Below, piece after piece: positions 1 to 12,400 of a DNA stretch of 64,000 bases. A program made the position numbers and the translations under genes. Source of the DNA: Maylandia zebra (Eukaryota > Chordata > Actinopteri > Cichliformes > Cichlidae); NCBI RefSeq assembly GCF_041146795.1, contig NC_135167.1, positions 30,708,954 through 30,772,953 on the forward strand, read 5' to 3'. A model generated the notes under the pieces. That model was not told the origin of the DNA. It searched no databases and saw only the letters and a list, made by a program, of their open reading frames with translations. The stretch's first letter is position 1. Each line of letters starts with the position of its first letter.

Positions 1-1018
1 CACAGTCTTTCTGTGATGCGTTTCAGCACTCTTGTTGTGCAATCTGGTCCACAACGCATGTCTACCAAAGAAATGACAGTTATGTGGCATTTTGGGCCTG
101 TGGAAGACTTGATCCTTGACTTTGGGTTGAAAAATTGCACATACAGATTTCAGTGTCACAACCTGTGAATAAATGGGGGAGTGTGTCTTGGCTAGGATGA
201 GCTGTCTTCATTTATCATGCATTCACGAGCAATGTGTAGATTTGTGCAGGTTTTAGGTGCATATTTCCTTCAAAATATTGCTCTAATAAAGGCAATCCCT
301 CAGTGCTGTTCTCCGTATTCAGTCACTTTTGCATCCCGTCCACTTTGTTGAAAATGCAGACTTTGTCTATGCTCTGTGCAAATACTGAAGAAACTCTTAC
401 AGTCCAGGTGAGCACACAGAGCAGTCATTGCAATCTTTATGTTTACAAAAATTGAAAGAGAGAAGTGGTACCTGCAAAATTGGTAGCTTCCAACAGCGTT
501 TGAGTTTTCCTGTGGAATTGCTGTGTGTGGTTGTGGACAAAAAGGTTCAGTCTTTAATGTTTGTTTGACTTTTGTGCTGTAGACAACAGTGGTTTGACCA
601 TCCCCATTGCTAGTTAAAAGCTAGATCCATATTGTTTTAAACTGTTTATCAACTTATTTACCGCACATCTCCAATCTGACACATTTTTAGGCCTCCCACA
701 GGCACACAGGGTTTCAAGCCACTCATTCCTATGGTACAATTAGCAACCCACAGAACTACATAATGGTGTCCAGAAGCACAGGATGGAGCGCAGCATGACT
801 CCTACATGCCCATATGCTTGCTGACAGCATTTATGCCACCTTTCATACTGCAGTGCATTTCCCATTACCCAGCTGGCAAGCCAAATGTCTCCAGCAACAT
901 GTTTAATATAAATACATCAGTGCACAAAATTTGGGAGTATTATTTGTATTTAGCTTTTTGTCGGTTTGTTTTGCCATTATTTTGAAAAACAAACAGTGTC
1001 GTCACACCTTCATATGGC

Positions 1019-1020
<2 letters not shown>

Positions 1021-1057
<37 letters not shown>
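1021..1057. repeat. (AAT)n microsatellite
   Basis: About 12 uninterrupted ATA/AAT triplets in the csnk1g1 intron. Confidence 0.95.
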
Positions 1058-1058
<1 letters not shown>

Positions 1059-1304
1059 CCAAACCATTACAATGGGGACTGACATCCTGTCCATAACTTT
1101 TTCTTTTCTTTTCTATTCAAGCTTGTCCATTGAAAGAGAGATGCAAATTTACATTTCAGTGTTGTGTTTAAAGGGACTATTAGAGCTTTGTTAGATTTCA
1201 CTATAAAATTATTTGCTTAGGGGTTGTTTGGATGAGAGGAGTTTTAATGATGGATGCATTTTAAATCTACATATGTATCTAATCTACATGTATACTTGCA
1301 TCGC

Positions 1305-1305
<1 letters not shown>

Positions 1306-1346
<41 letters not shown>
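1306..1346. repeat. (CA)n microsatellite
   Basis: About 20 CA units in the csnk1g1 intron. A poly-T tract follows at 1418-1440. Confidence 0.95.
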
Positions 1347-1347
<1 letters not shown>

Positions 1348-2443
1348 GAAAGAAGACGGTTACTTTCAAAGTCTGATGCAAAAGATGATTGATAATTGAA
1401 AGACTGACTTTAGGATCTTTTTTTTTTTTTTTTTTTTTTTAACTTTGCAATTATACTGTATGTCCAAGGACTGAGTATAACTTTATTATTCTGTTATAGC
1501 AAGGTCCTTATGATTGGATCTCCCTTTGAAGTTTCTTGAGAGGACCTTTTTAATAGGAGTCTGACTAGAAGTAAGCACAGCCAAACTTTGAGTCATGCTT
1601 CCCTGAAGGCAGTTAACAGTTTGACCTGATTTCCTGTTCTTTGAAACTAAAGTTCAGGCGGTGGTCAGGATAACAACAAAGAATACAAATGTTACCACCA
1701 ATTACGATTGCATGTGCATATAACTGTAAATCCTGCAGATGGAATATATATTTAGATTCTGTGACGTGCCTATAATTGAAATTAAAACTGCAGGAGGAAA
1801 TCAGTGCACATGTTGCGCTCCCCCCCCCAAGTTTAACTGTTAGAAGGAGCTTTCATTCCCAGATTACACATACAAAGAATTAAAAGAGCACTAGCCTTTA
1901 TGCAAGTTCCAGTGGCATCGGACTGATCACCCAAGACTAAATTACACTGTGGCAAGAGGTAAAATAAGAGCCGGGTTGACAGATGGACAGGATTTTTGAG
2001 CAGTGAGAGTGAGTAGAGCAGACAGATCATAATTCAGTTGGGAGGTTGTGATATGAGCCAGAGAAAAGATTAGTTTTCAGCTTGCAGAGGCAGAATGACA
2101 CAGTATTTCACCTCAGGGTTAATGTTTACCTAGCAGCGCTCTGTCCTCAACGACCTCGTAGTGCTCCTCCTCCTATCGGTCCATTTGAGGGCCTCTTATG
2201 GTTGACCTTGGACCCAAGTTGGAAACGTCATTAGTCAAGGGAGACGGGAATAATAAACAGATTTTAAATACTGTATACAAATGAAAAACACTGAGCTTTT
2301 TCTGTATGTCGTGTTTAGTACCCCAGCTTTTGAGAGTTGTCTTGGATTACTTTTAGATACTTTAAAATAAATAACATATATAAAGGCAACTACTGGGTTT
2401 GTGTCTCCTTGTAATTTTTATTTCTTTCCTCCTCGTATTTTAG

Positions 2444-2595
2444 CAGAAGGTGTGCCTCAGGTGTTTTACTTTGGGCCCTGTGGGAAGTACAATGCCATGG
2501 TACTGGAGCTGCTTGGCCCAAGTCTAGAAGACCTCTTTGACCTGTGCGACCGGACCTTTTCACTGAAGACCGTGTTAATGATAGCAATTCAGCTG
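2444..2595 (+). CDS. csnk1g1: csnk1g1 exon: hinge and alpha-D region
   Basis: Acceptor tttag at 2439-2443 and donor gtgggt at 2596. It encodes [20 protein letters not shown] and continues to [16 protein letters not shown]. The exon starts with two bases that complete a split codon. An alternative acceptor three bases on (cag, 2444-2446) is conceivable. Confidence 0.93.
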
Positions 2596-3445
2596 GTGGG
2601 TTTGGAGCTTTGTATGACACCATCACAAAAACTTCTACTCACTTACTATGACTGATGAAATCAAATACATTGAACATAAAAACTCTGTGAAAATTCTATG
2701 AAATGGTTCAAATCACCATCAGCCTATATGCAGAAATGGCAGAAAACTATTTGCTACTTAATATAGTAGCTGGAGTTAGACTAACAAGTTCATAATCAAA
2801 AAATAAAATGTTTACTGTAGTTTAACAATTTGCATGGCAAGTTCAGCACAATTTACATTTCCAGTTAATGACATATTTTCAGTAAAATCCATTTTCATAC
2901 TATAGGAATGAACCCTTGTTTCAAAAACTATCCTGGCTGGATATTTCAGAGGCTTAATCCACCAAGCCTTTACATTTTATAGTATGCTCCAGAATTCCCA
3001 GTACAAAATGATTCTTATTGAGTAAACTGTCCATATAGCTGATTTTACAAGTCTTGCCTGAATACCTGAGGTTCTTGGAGCTTGTGGAGAGTGACTCTCC
3101 TATTACCGAGTATGCAAATTAGCAATCTGTTAGTATATGCATTCTTCTGGGCAGATTTGGGTAGACTGGAAGCTGTCGTGAAGCGCAAAGTCATGCACAT
3201 CAAAATTTCTGACGTTTCATTTTGTCAGCACAAAAACTGCAGTGCTCTTGTAATATAGATATCCTCTGAAAAAAATGTAAAGACCTCCATAGAAGCTCAG
3301 CACAGAGGTTTCCTAAAGACTGCATCGCAGCCACCTCACATTATGAATTTATTATGTTGCTCACCTTTAATTTTTTTCCTAAAAAAAGACAGTGATTCCA
3401 CTGTAAGTGCAACAAGTTAACCTTAAGTGTTAAAAAGTTGTCGTG

Positions 3446-3481
<36 letters not shown>

Positions 3482-6400
3482 AAACCATAATGCTGAAATT
3501 CATTATAACTGAGAAAATAATGTCAACTTGGTTCAGCAGAAAAACCCATTTTCAATAACTGTGACTCTGATTTAGTGGCCAATCATTTACCATGACTGAT
3601 GTGTTCTTCATCACCAGATTTCACGAATGGAGTATGTGCACTCTAAAAATCTCATCTATAGAGATGTAAAGCCCGAAAACTTTCTCATTGGACGGCAAGG
3701 AAATAAAAAGGAACACATCATTCACATCATTGACTTTGGCCTGGCCAAAGAGTACATCGACCCCGAGACCAAAAAACACATTCCCTACCGGGAGCACAAG
3801 AGCTTAACTGGTACTGCGCGATATATGTCCATCAATACACACTTAGGCAAAGGTAAGAATGATTTTATTGTTGTTGTTCTGGGACGTCTGTTTGTAAAAC
3901 GGATGCTTTGGGACATAGTTGTTGAATTGTGTCAGTGAGATGTTATATCTATTGATACAGAGCAAAGTCGGCGAGATGACCTGGAGGCTCTGGGCCACAT
4001 GTTCATGTATTTTCTTCGTGGGAGTCTACCTTGGCAAGGGCTAAAGGTATGTAAAGTATATTGACAGTTTCCGAGATTCTTTCATCAGGACTCTAGTCAT
4101 TGTATAACCTTAAATTCTAACACACTCTGAGTTGCTGTGTAATTTATATTATTTACCCATCAGTAGCTGCGGCATGTGCTGAAAGTCTGTTCAATATGAC
4201 TGAGAAAATGTACTTCCGAAGACTTCAGCTTTCATTGTGTTTATCTCTCCATTGGCACATTTAAGTCTTTCTTAATGAATATTAAAAAAAAAAAAAAAGA
4301 CTAAACAAAGGTTACAGTTGAAAATGAACCAGCTGTTATTTTGTGCTCACAGTTCAAAATTCATAATCTTTAGAAGCTTTTCTTCAGGCTAATGTGTACA
4401 GAGTGGTACAGTTGGTTGTTAATTGAAGCAGTAAGCTTCCTATTCCTCTTTGCTTACTACTCTGAATCCTTTCTGCTTAACCACCTGAAAATCTCCCAGA
4501 AAGTTGATTCTGTTCATCACTTGACAAAACGTTTCTCCCACTGAAAACGCTACGTCCAGATGACCAGAATCAGCTTTCTGAGATTTCCTTACTTTGATTG
4601 AACATGCAACAAGAAACCTCAAATCAGTGGTTCCCAAACTTTTTTTGCTAGGCCCCCCTTTGTTTTACAAGAAAAATGCCCCGCCCCCCCGCAAGCATGC
4701 ACGCACACGCACAAACACATCCTCCAGCCACACACACCCTTATTTTGCTCCATTGCGGTTTATTTCACACCTCAAACATTAAGTAAACAATTAAAAATTA
4801 CAGGTAGTAATAAAATAAACTACTAACTCTTTTACGCTGCGTCCACACCTACACGGGTATTTTTGAAAACGCAGCTGTTTCGTCCACATGTAAACGGCGT
4901 TTCGAATCACCGAAAACTGTATTCCTCGTCCACACGTAAACACAAAAAAGGAGTTTTAAAAATCTCAGAGTTGGTCACGCAACGTCAAAGGTCTGTGCCT
5001 TTTTTCACATCACGCTGTGCGCCACGTTATTGTTTAAATGAGATGAATTGCAGAATGGCAGATAGTCAGATTAACAGTATTTTGTCTCTATCTGCAGGTT
5101 TTACACGCTTACATATACACACGCAGTTACTGTCCCTCCATTTACAAAGGCAAAGGCATAACGGTGTGATTATTTTACGTGTAGTTGTTTTTTTCCCTGT
5201 GTAATAATATTCAACATTGCTGTCAATAAATTTTTCAAAAAAATGCCTCTCTGTGCAAAATGGGTTTAAAAACATAAACAACTGTGGGATACTGTTAGTC
5301 CGTGATTTGAACCGAGGGAACAAATCGTGGCAGGATCAGTCTGATGTTATTTGTATCCCGCTGTAACTTTGCTGTATAAAAATCTAACATCTCCAAAATG
5401 TCAGGAGTAGTTAGTCATTACAACAAGTGTGTGTGTGTGTGTGTGACCTAAAAATCAAGAATGTGGGATACTGTTTGTCCGTGATTTGAAGAGCCCAGCG
5501 CGTGCTCCCGACGAAGGGAAAAGCAATTCTGCAGGGGACCTACCTTGGCACTTGTGCAGGTGAAGCCAAAGGGAAGATATGCTTCACCATATTTTCTAGT
5601 CTTTGGCTCAGAATGAAGTTGGTTTGGAAACATATTCAGCGATGCTTCATCTCCTGCTTTGCGTTTGTGTGGGCGCCCCGTGCTAGCAGTGTCCAAGCAT
5701 TTTCCCCCCTGCTTTTCATACCGTGCCCCCCCTGCAATGGCTCTGCGCCCCCCCTCAGGGGGCGGGCCCCACACTTTGGGAAGGTCTGCCTTAAATGGTC
5801 TTGATGGCAATAAAGTGATCAGTAGTATCATGCTGTGTCTCCAGTCATGGAAGCTCAGTTGATTTTTCAGAGAGAGCGTTTACTTCAGACACATTAAACA
5901 AGAAAAAACACTTTGCTTTGAATCTTTTTCAGGCTGACACACTGAAAGAACGATACCAGAAGATTGGAGACACAAAACGAAACACTCCCATCGAGGTCCT
6001 CTGTGAGAACTTTCCAGGTATGCTATTGATGGCTGTAATCTCACTTTTGGATCAGCTTGTGAGCCTTGATAGTGTGAATACTGGCTGTGATGTAACGTGA
6101 TTTTTCAGATAAAATGATCTAAATGTCGTCCCACTACACAATTTGTACGGATTTATCCTCATGAAAGGTGAGAACATTCTTGTTGGTTCTGTGTAATACA
6201 GAGGAGATGGCCACCTACTTGCGATATGTGAGGCGGTTGGACTTCTTTGAAAAGCCAGACTATGAATATTTGAGGACTTTGTTCACGGAACTGTTTGAGA
6301 GAAAAGGATACACCTTTGACTACACCTACGACTGGGTTGGCAGGCAGATTGTGAGTAACGGATCACATTTTACATGTCAGTAATTTCACCTGTTTGACTG

Positions 6401-9400
6401 CAGAGCTGAATTCATTGTTATTCCCCTCAGCCCACACCGGTGGGGTCTGTCCATATAGACTCTGGAGCATCTGCAGTCACGAGAGAGAGCCATCCTCATA
6501 GAGACCGACCCTCACAGCACCCACCAATCAGAAACCAGGTACGTCCGGTTGAGCAATGGGGACCAGACTGCTTCTTGCCATGCTGTGGTCCAGTGGATGG
6601 ACCCATGGTGCATTACAGCCTGAAACTCCCTTTACTCTCTGTAGTATGATCTCTTTGCCAAGCAAAGCTTATGTGCATGCAGTGACAATAGGATGTGCTA
6701 TGCAAGTATTCTTTTGAACATCTCTGTATATTTAAATGCTGGAAAATTAGTTTTAAGGCATCAGGGCAAATTTATCCCAGTCATCTTTGCCTTCGTGTTT
6801 TTGGATTTACTGTGCGCTTTAGATATTGTAGATAAACTTTTGGCAAGTGTTTAAGACCATAAATTAAATGAAACTAAATTCTGGTAATTAAAAGCAGCCC
6901 ACAAAGATGAAGGCTGACTGAAATAAAGCTTTGTAATCATTCACATATTCTACAGTGTAGAATAGAGGCACTTAGGGAGAACTTTTTTGGGTATATATGG
7001 GTTTTGTGCCCATGTTGTCAGTGCACCTGCTTTTCGATGCTATTTGGGTGCTTTAAATGCAAATTTCAGAGCCAGGGTTGAATTATCGCAGTCTATGCTA
7101 CAAATGAAGGACTTGAATAGCTGTTAGTTAGTCTGGTTGAATTTGATCTACAGTTTTGCGTGTGTAAACACATTTGCTTTGAATCCAATTTAATTCATTG
7201 CTGGTATGAAGATGAGCTGGAAAATAAATTGCTGGCTTTATAAAGCTCTGAGCATTTAAATAGGTTACTTGTTAGTGGTTCATGCTTATTTTTTTGTTAT
7301 TCAGGTGTAATGAGATTGAGGCCAAAGTTTGAGACCTGTGAGCTTAACTCCATTAGGCTTCAGGCTCATTAGTTTCTGATTCAGTTTTATGGCTGAAGCC
7401 TTGCTATGATTTTGATTTACTTTTTTTTTTTTTTCAATTTTGTTCATTTATTTATTTTTTTCTTCTCCATATCTCATGCTGCTTTGCATGGTTACCTTGC
7501 CTCGCACACCCAAATATCCATCTTTCCTTCACCCCCCTCCCCTTCCCATTGCACTTTCAAACCCACTTCCCTTCACATCACCGACGCCACCCCCGATTCC
7601 TAAGCAGACAGCAGCCTCAGATCGACGAGGAGCATGGGAGGTGCAGCCCGCACGCCAAGCAAACTCCTCCTATCTGACCTCCCACCTGACAGCGGACAGG
7701 CACGGGGGCTCAGTGCAGGTATACACCCCTCACCTGATCAACCGGCAGCCCCCACCCAATCTCCATGGAGTCAGATCTGTCTCAAATAATCCAAACAAAA
7801 ATAAATACACTCATAATATGGCTTGTAAATGGAAGGGAAAGACGCAAAGGCATTTTTGTGACACAATTTGTTTCCCCCCCCCCCCCGCTTGGGGAAACGA
7901 TATATTTTCAAGGGATTAGTCTTATTTTGAGACAAATATTTTATTTGCGAGTTAAACAACTATGAATACTTAGGAAACTCGTGTTTAGCAAAGTACTCAA
8001 GCATTTAATTCATATTATTTTGCAAATAATTTTGCTACTGAACTGGCATTTTTATTCATCTTCATTATCTAAAAGCTCATAATAATCACAAAACACTGAT
8101 ATAGTTACTAATGCTTTATGCCAGACATGAATTGCATTTATTAAGTGTTTTAGCTTCATGTGTGAGACAGATCTACAACCATATACCCCCCCCCTCCAAC
8201 CCTTTTGCCCCTGGCTGGGAAATGTTAATTTTCTGCTCCACCATATGCATGTCATCTGGTGCTACCCACCCCAGATGGTGAAAGTGTGATTTAGCTTTAT
8301 AAACAGCAGCCCTTCTTGGGGCATTTTGATCTCTGGTCCTACAACTCTTCATGATGCTTGGACATTCTTTGCAAGATCAAGAAGCCTTCTGCATGGCAGA
8401 ACGACCTGGCATAGCTAGCTAATTGCATGCTTCTAAACCATTATAGGCCTTTATGCTTAAAGGAACATATTTTAGTAATTTTGTCTCCTAGCCCGTTCCA
8501 AAGACTGTCTCGGTCTTCAACAGGGTTTGTTTTGCTTCTGGGGATTCCTTTTACTAAATGGCATTCACTTAAAAATAGTTTGGAAATGTAAACATTTTTA
8601 TACATATATTGTGAAACTAGATCATTCCCTGGAGTGCCATTGGTAGAAGCATGGCACTCTGTGAACACAGTGTGGAGAAAAGGGTGCTGTGACCAACGCA
8701 GTGGTCATCAGACTTGGCTTTTTCAGGCTTTATTATATTACACATCAGAATCAGTTATTTAACTCGTTTAAGTATAGATCATTAAAGACTGAAATCTCTC
8801 TTGTCCTTTAATGCAAACGAAACTTATTTCCTTTAAGATAACTGCTACACTGTTACAGAAAGATTTTTTATTTATTTATTTTTTTAAATGTTCTTTTTTC
8901 CAACATTTCGTACACAATCAGGTATATTATCCTGATCTACTGATGCGTACATATTCAATCAGGTGAAAGTGTAAGGGGAAGTTGTTGGCTTTTTTTCATA
9001 TATTTGGGCAAGTAAACCTGGAAGTTTACAGATAAACACAATTCTTTTCTTTTTTTTGTGTTGGGGGGAAAAAAGTCAGCATATCAGCAAGACAGGCTTG
9101 GCTTTTAAAGAGGCAGGCAGGGACTTTCTGTTGTGTTTTTTTCTTTTTTTTTTCTTTCTTCCTGTATCATGAAAAAACAAAAGGAAGCCAAGTTAATATC
9201 TTTTTTAGCACAAAATGTTTCCTTAAAAGTCATTATACAGCTCAGGAATTCTCTCTCAGTTGAGTGAAGGTAAAAAGAAAAAAAAAAGACTGAATAGGTG
9301 TGCTCGTAATTAGACACTCGTTCAGGCATCTGGGATGTGCCTTTCTGGGAAACAGAGACACACTGAGTGGAATTCAAGTTGAGATTTGATTTTACTCGTC

Positions 9401-12400
9401 TCTATGGTGCCTTGGCTCACATGTGTGAGCAATACTGCTGACTGATTGCGTATGATAAAGTGAGTCCACAACAAGTGCGTGATGTGAAATGAAATTAAAT
9501 GTGTGAGTAGACGTACAGTCACATTTAATTTTTTACAGTCTGGCTACACTTTACTACCCCACCATCTGCACTGCTAGTTTGTCTTATCCTATCTGTCCTG
9601 TCCTATCCTTTGCATATTCTCCTGTCAGGATTCTTATAAATTCAAACATTTGGGGAAAAAAGGATGCCTGAATGAGGTGTCTTTTTGTGCCTACTAGGCC
9701 CTGGGCCAATCAAAGACAGTAGGAGTAGATGTGTTTGGAACAGACCAAAGAGCTTTTCAGGAGAAGACCCACACACACAGTGTGAAGCATGTCGGTAGAT
9801 ATGGTTTGGGGTTTCTTCCCCAGGGACTAGAAAGCTAATCGATTGAACTATTAATCCTGGAGGTCACCTTTTAACAGTGTAATGATTGTAAGCACACAGC
9901 AAATCCACCAAGGCCGAGCAAGAACACATGGAGGGTTATGAGATTGGCTACAATAGTCACATTTCATATATGAAATATGTCTGGACAGTTGCATTCAAGA
10001 ATGCATACAAGAAATTATTATTTATGCTTAACATCGCAATACTAGCTTGAAACCAAGTGTTTACTTCTCCTCGACAGGAATATTGAGAATTTTCATTGTG
10101 GTAGATCAAAGAAGATATGTTTGCTTTCCTAAATATGTCCAAAAAGCCAACAAATCCACTTCACTCCACTTTTCACGATCTATATGTACTCATGAGTGCA
10201 TGTGGGCGCACACAAACCCATTTTTGTGACAAATAAAAGCATTGCTTCTTTTTACAGGCTCATAAGTTCAAGAATAAATGGCTGCTACTGGCATCTTGAT
10301 TTTATGATTTGTCCTTCATCTAAACATGGTTTTTTACAGAGCAGGATTACAGTCACAAGGGGTGTGACTTTTTTGTTTTTTTCCTCCCCAGAATTCCTGC
10401 TTTATTTTTATTAACTAAGAATTTTGACTTTCATCTCAGAATCCTGATTAGTTCTTCACAGAACTAAAGAAAACGCCAGAGTTCTGAGGCTGAAAAGTAA
10501 AAATTCTGATTCTTTTTAGAATTCCGAAAAGGGTGGAAGAGTCATCACCCACGAATACTTATAATAAAAATAATAATGTTTTTTTTTTTCTTCAGTGGCC
10601 CCAATCCTCTTATGTATGTTTAAGAAGTCATTTTACTCATTTAGTTTTATTTTTAAGTAATGAGTCTATAGGTTTGCTGAATGGATTCCACAAGCAACAG
10701 AAAGATGTTGGTGCAGTTTTGCTTTATACCAGGGGTGGGCAATTGATTTTCCCAAGGGGTCACATGATAAACAAAGACTGTTGAGGACTGCACCAATAAG
10801 CTGAACTCAGTTCTGCTCAATATTAACTATTTCTTTGTTAGCTTACCAGTGCAGCCCTTCTCAGTAGTCCCAGTTTCTCATGGGCCCTTTGGGGAAAATC
10901 AGTTGCCCTCCCCTGTTCTATACAAATCTATTAAAATGAGTTTTCTACATGTAGTTGTAATTGCCCATGTTTGGTGAAGTCTTTACTTTAGTTTCAGGTG
11001 TGGTCACTGGTGAGACCTTGCCCTTGTATACTGTAGGGACACAGCTTGTTTGTTGATGGAAAGCTACAGCCCTGTATTTACGTGATATTGTAATTACTGC
11101 AATCTGAAATTTGCTTGCCTCCCTCCCAACCTGTGCTGTCTTTTGGGATTAAGTTTTGACTCTTGAAAGTCTTTTATTTTTTCTCTCTGGAGCATTTCAA
11201 TATTCTAACTTTGGTGACTCGTTGCTGTTTTGGGGCAAATATCGATACACACTGATAACAAACAAGACTATGTTTGTATGACTTGAAGCTACAAAATAGT
11301 AAAAAAAAAAACGTATCTGTTGTGTGGACAAACATAAGTGGTTTAACTGAACTTAACACCAGTCTGTGTCACAGGTGGTCAGTTCAACCAACGGGGAGCT
11401 GAATGCAGACGATCCGCTGGCTGTTCATTCCAACGCCCCAATTACAGCTCCGCCAGAGGAGCATCCGCCCGACGAGGCCAAGTATGTGTCATATAGCCAC
11501 CACGACTCTCTTCCATGTCCATCTGTCGCTTCTTCTCTTTCCCTCTTTACCTCCCTCTGTCTCCTTTTGCTATTGTCTGGAATTGTGACAGCTCCAGCCA
11601 CCAGCTGTCATCTTCCACCTGCCCCTCTTATCTGTCTGGGTGTGTGGGTTTACGATCTGCAACCAGTCTCTATATCCCTCAGTGAATTTTCCTTTTCTGT
11701 AAAAATAAAAAAAAGCCATTGTACAGTACTGTGCAAAAGTAAAAGCCAGCCCTCATTTCTTTAATAGCTCTTTGGAAATCACCCTGGTGGAGGAAAAAAT
11801 ACAAAACTATTTTATATCTATCAAACTATGTTATCTTTAAGATTTTTCCTAGATTCAACTTAAAATGGAAACAAGTTTTGTTTTTACGATGGGCTGCTAG
11901 TAACAATATGCCTAAAGTTCTTTGCAAAGTTGTTTATGTGTAGACACAACACTAGTTCATCCTTTGAGTTAGGTGCCATTTTATCCTTGAGTGATTCATA
12001 GGTCAGTGTTAAGTGGTTTAACATACTGAAGAAAAAAAGCAGCCACTGGCCGACAGAATGCCTGGAGAACTATTGCTCAAGAGCTCTTAAAAAATTACAG
12101 GAAAGCCTGGCTCCATGGCAGCAAAAAATAAAGAAATGAAGGGTTGCCTCAAGACTTCTGCACAGTACTGTAGATTAACTAATGCACCCCCTCATGCCTG
12201 TGCCCAGCCAATCAACCATTAACATAGACTACAATCTCTACAGCACACAAGTACAGTGGGGCAAAAAAGTATTTAGTCAGCCACCGATTCTGCAAGTTCC
12301 CCACCTAAAATGATGACAGAGGTCAGTAATTTGCACCAGAGGTACACTTCAACTGTGAGAGACAGAATGTGAAAAAAAAAAAATCCATGAATTCACATGG

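Larger units (their letters stand above)
1..2443 (+). other. csnk1g1: csnk1g1 intron (5' exons lie outside the window)
   Basis: No exon can be supported here. The first kinase exon of csnk1g1 begins at 2444, and the glycine-rich loop and catalytic lysine must be encoded upstream of base 1. The stretch is AT-rich and holds an (AAT)n run, a (CA)n run and a poly-T tract, listed separately. The short open frames show no family resemblance. Confidence 0.7.

Noticed and set aside
4863-5323. Frames of 85-113 aa on both strands
   Set aside because: Internal to the non-autonomous hAT element, without family resemblance.
5448-5831. Overlapping frames of 100-127 aa
   Set aside because: They lie in the C/G-rich end of the hAT element and resemble no transposase.
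11366-11764. 132-aa frame starting before [10 protein letters not shown]
   Set aside because: Only 11375-11481 is a real csnk1g1 exon. The rest is intron read-through into the MITE.
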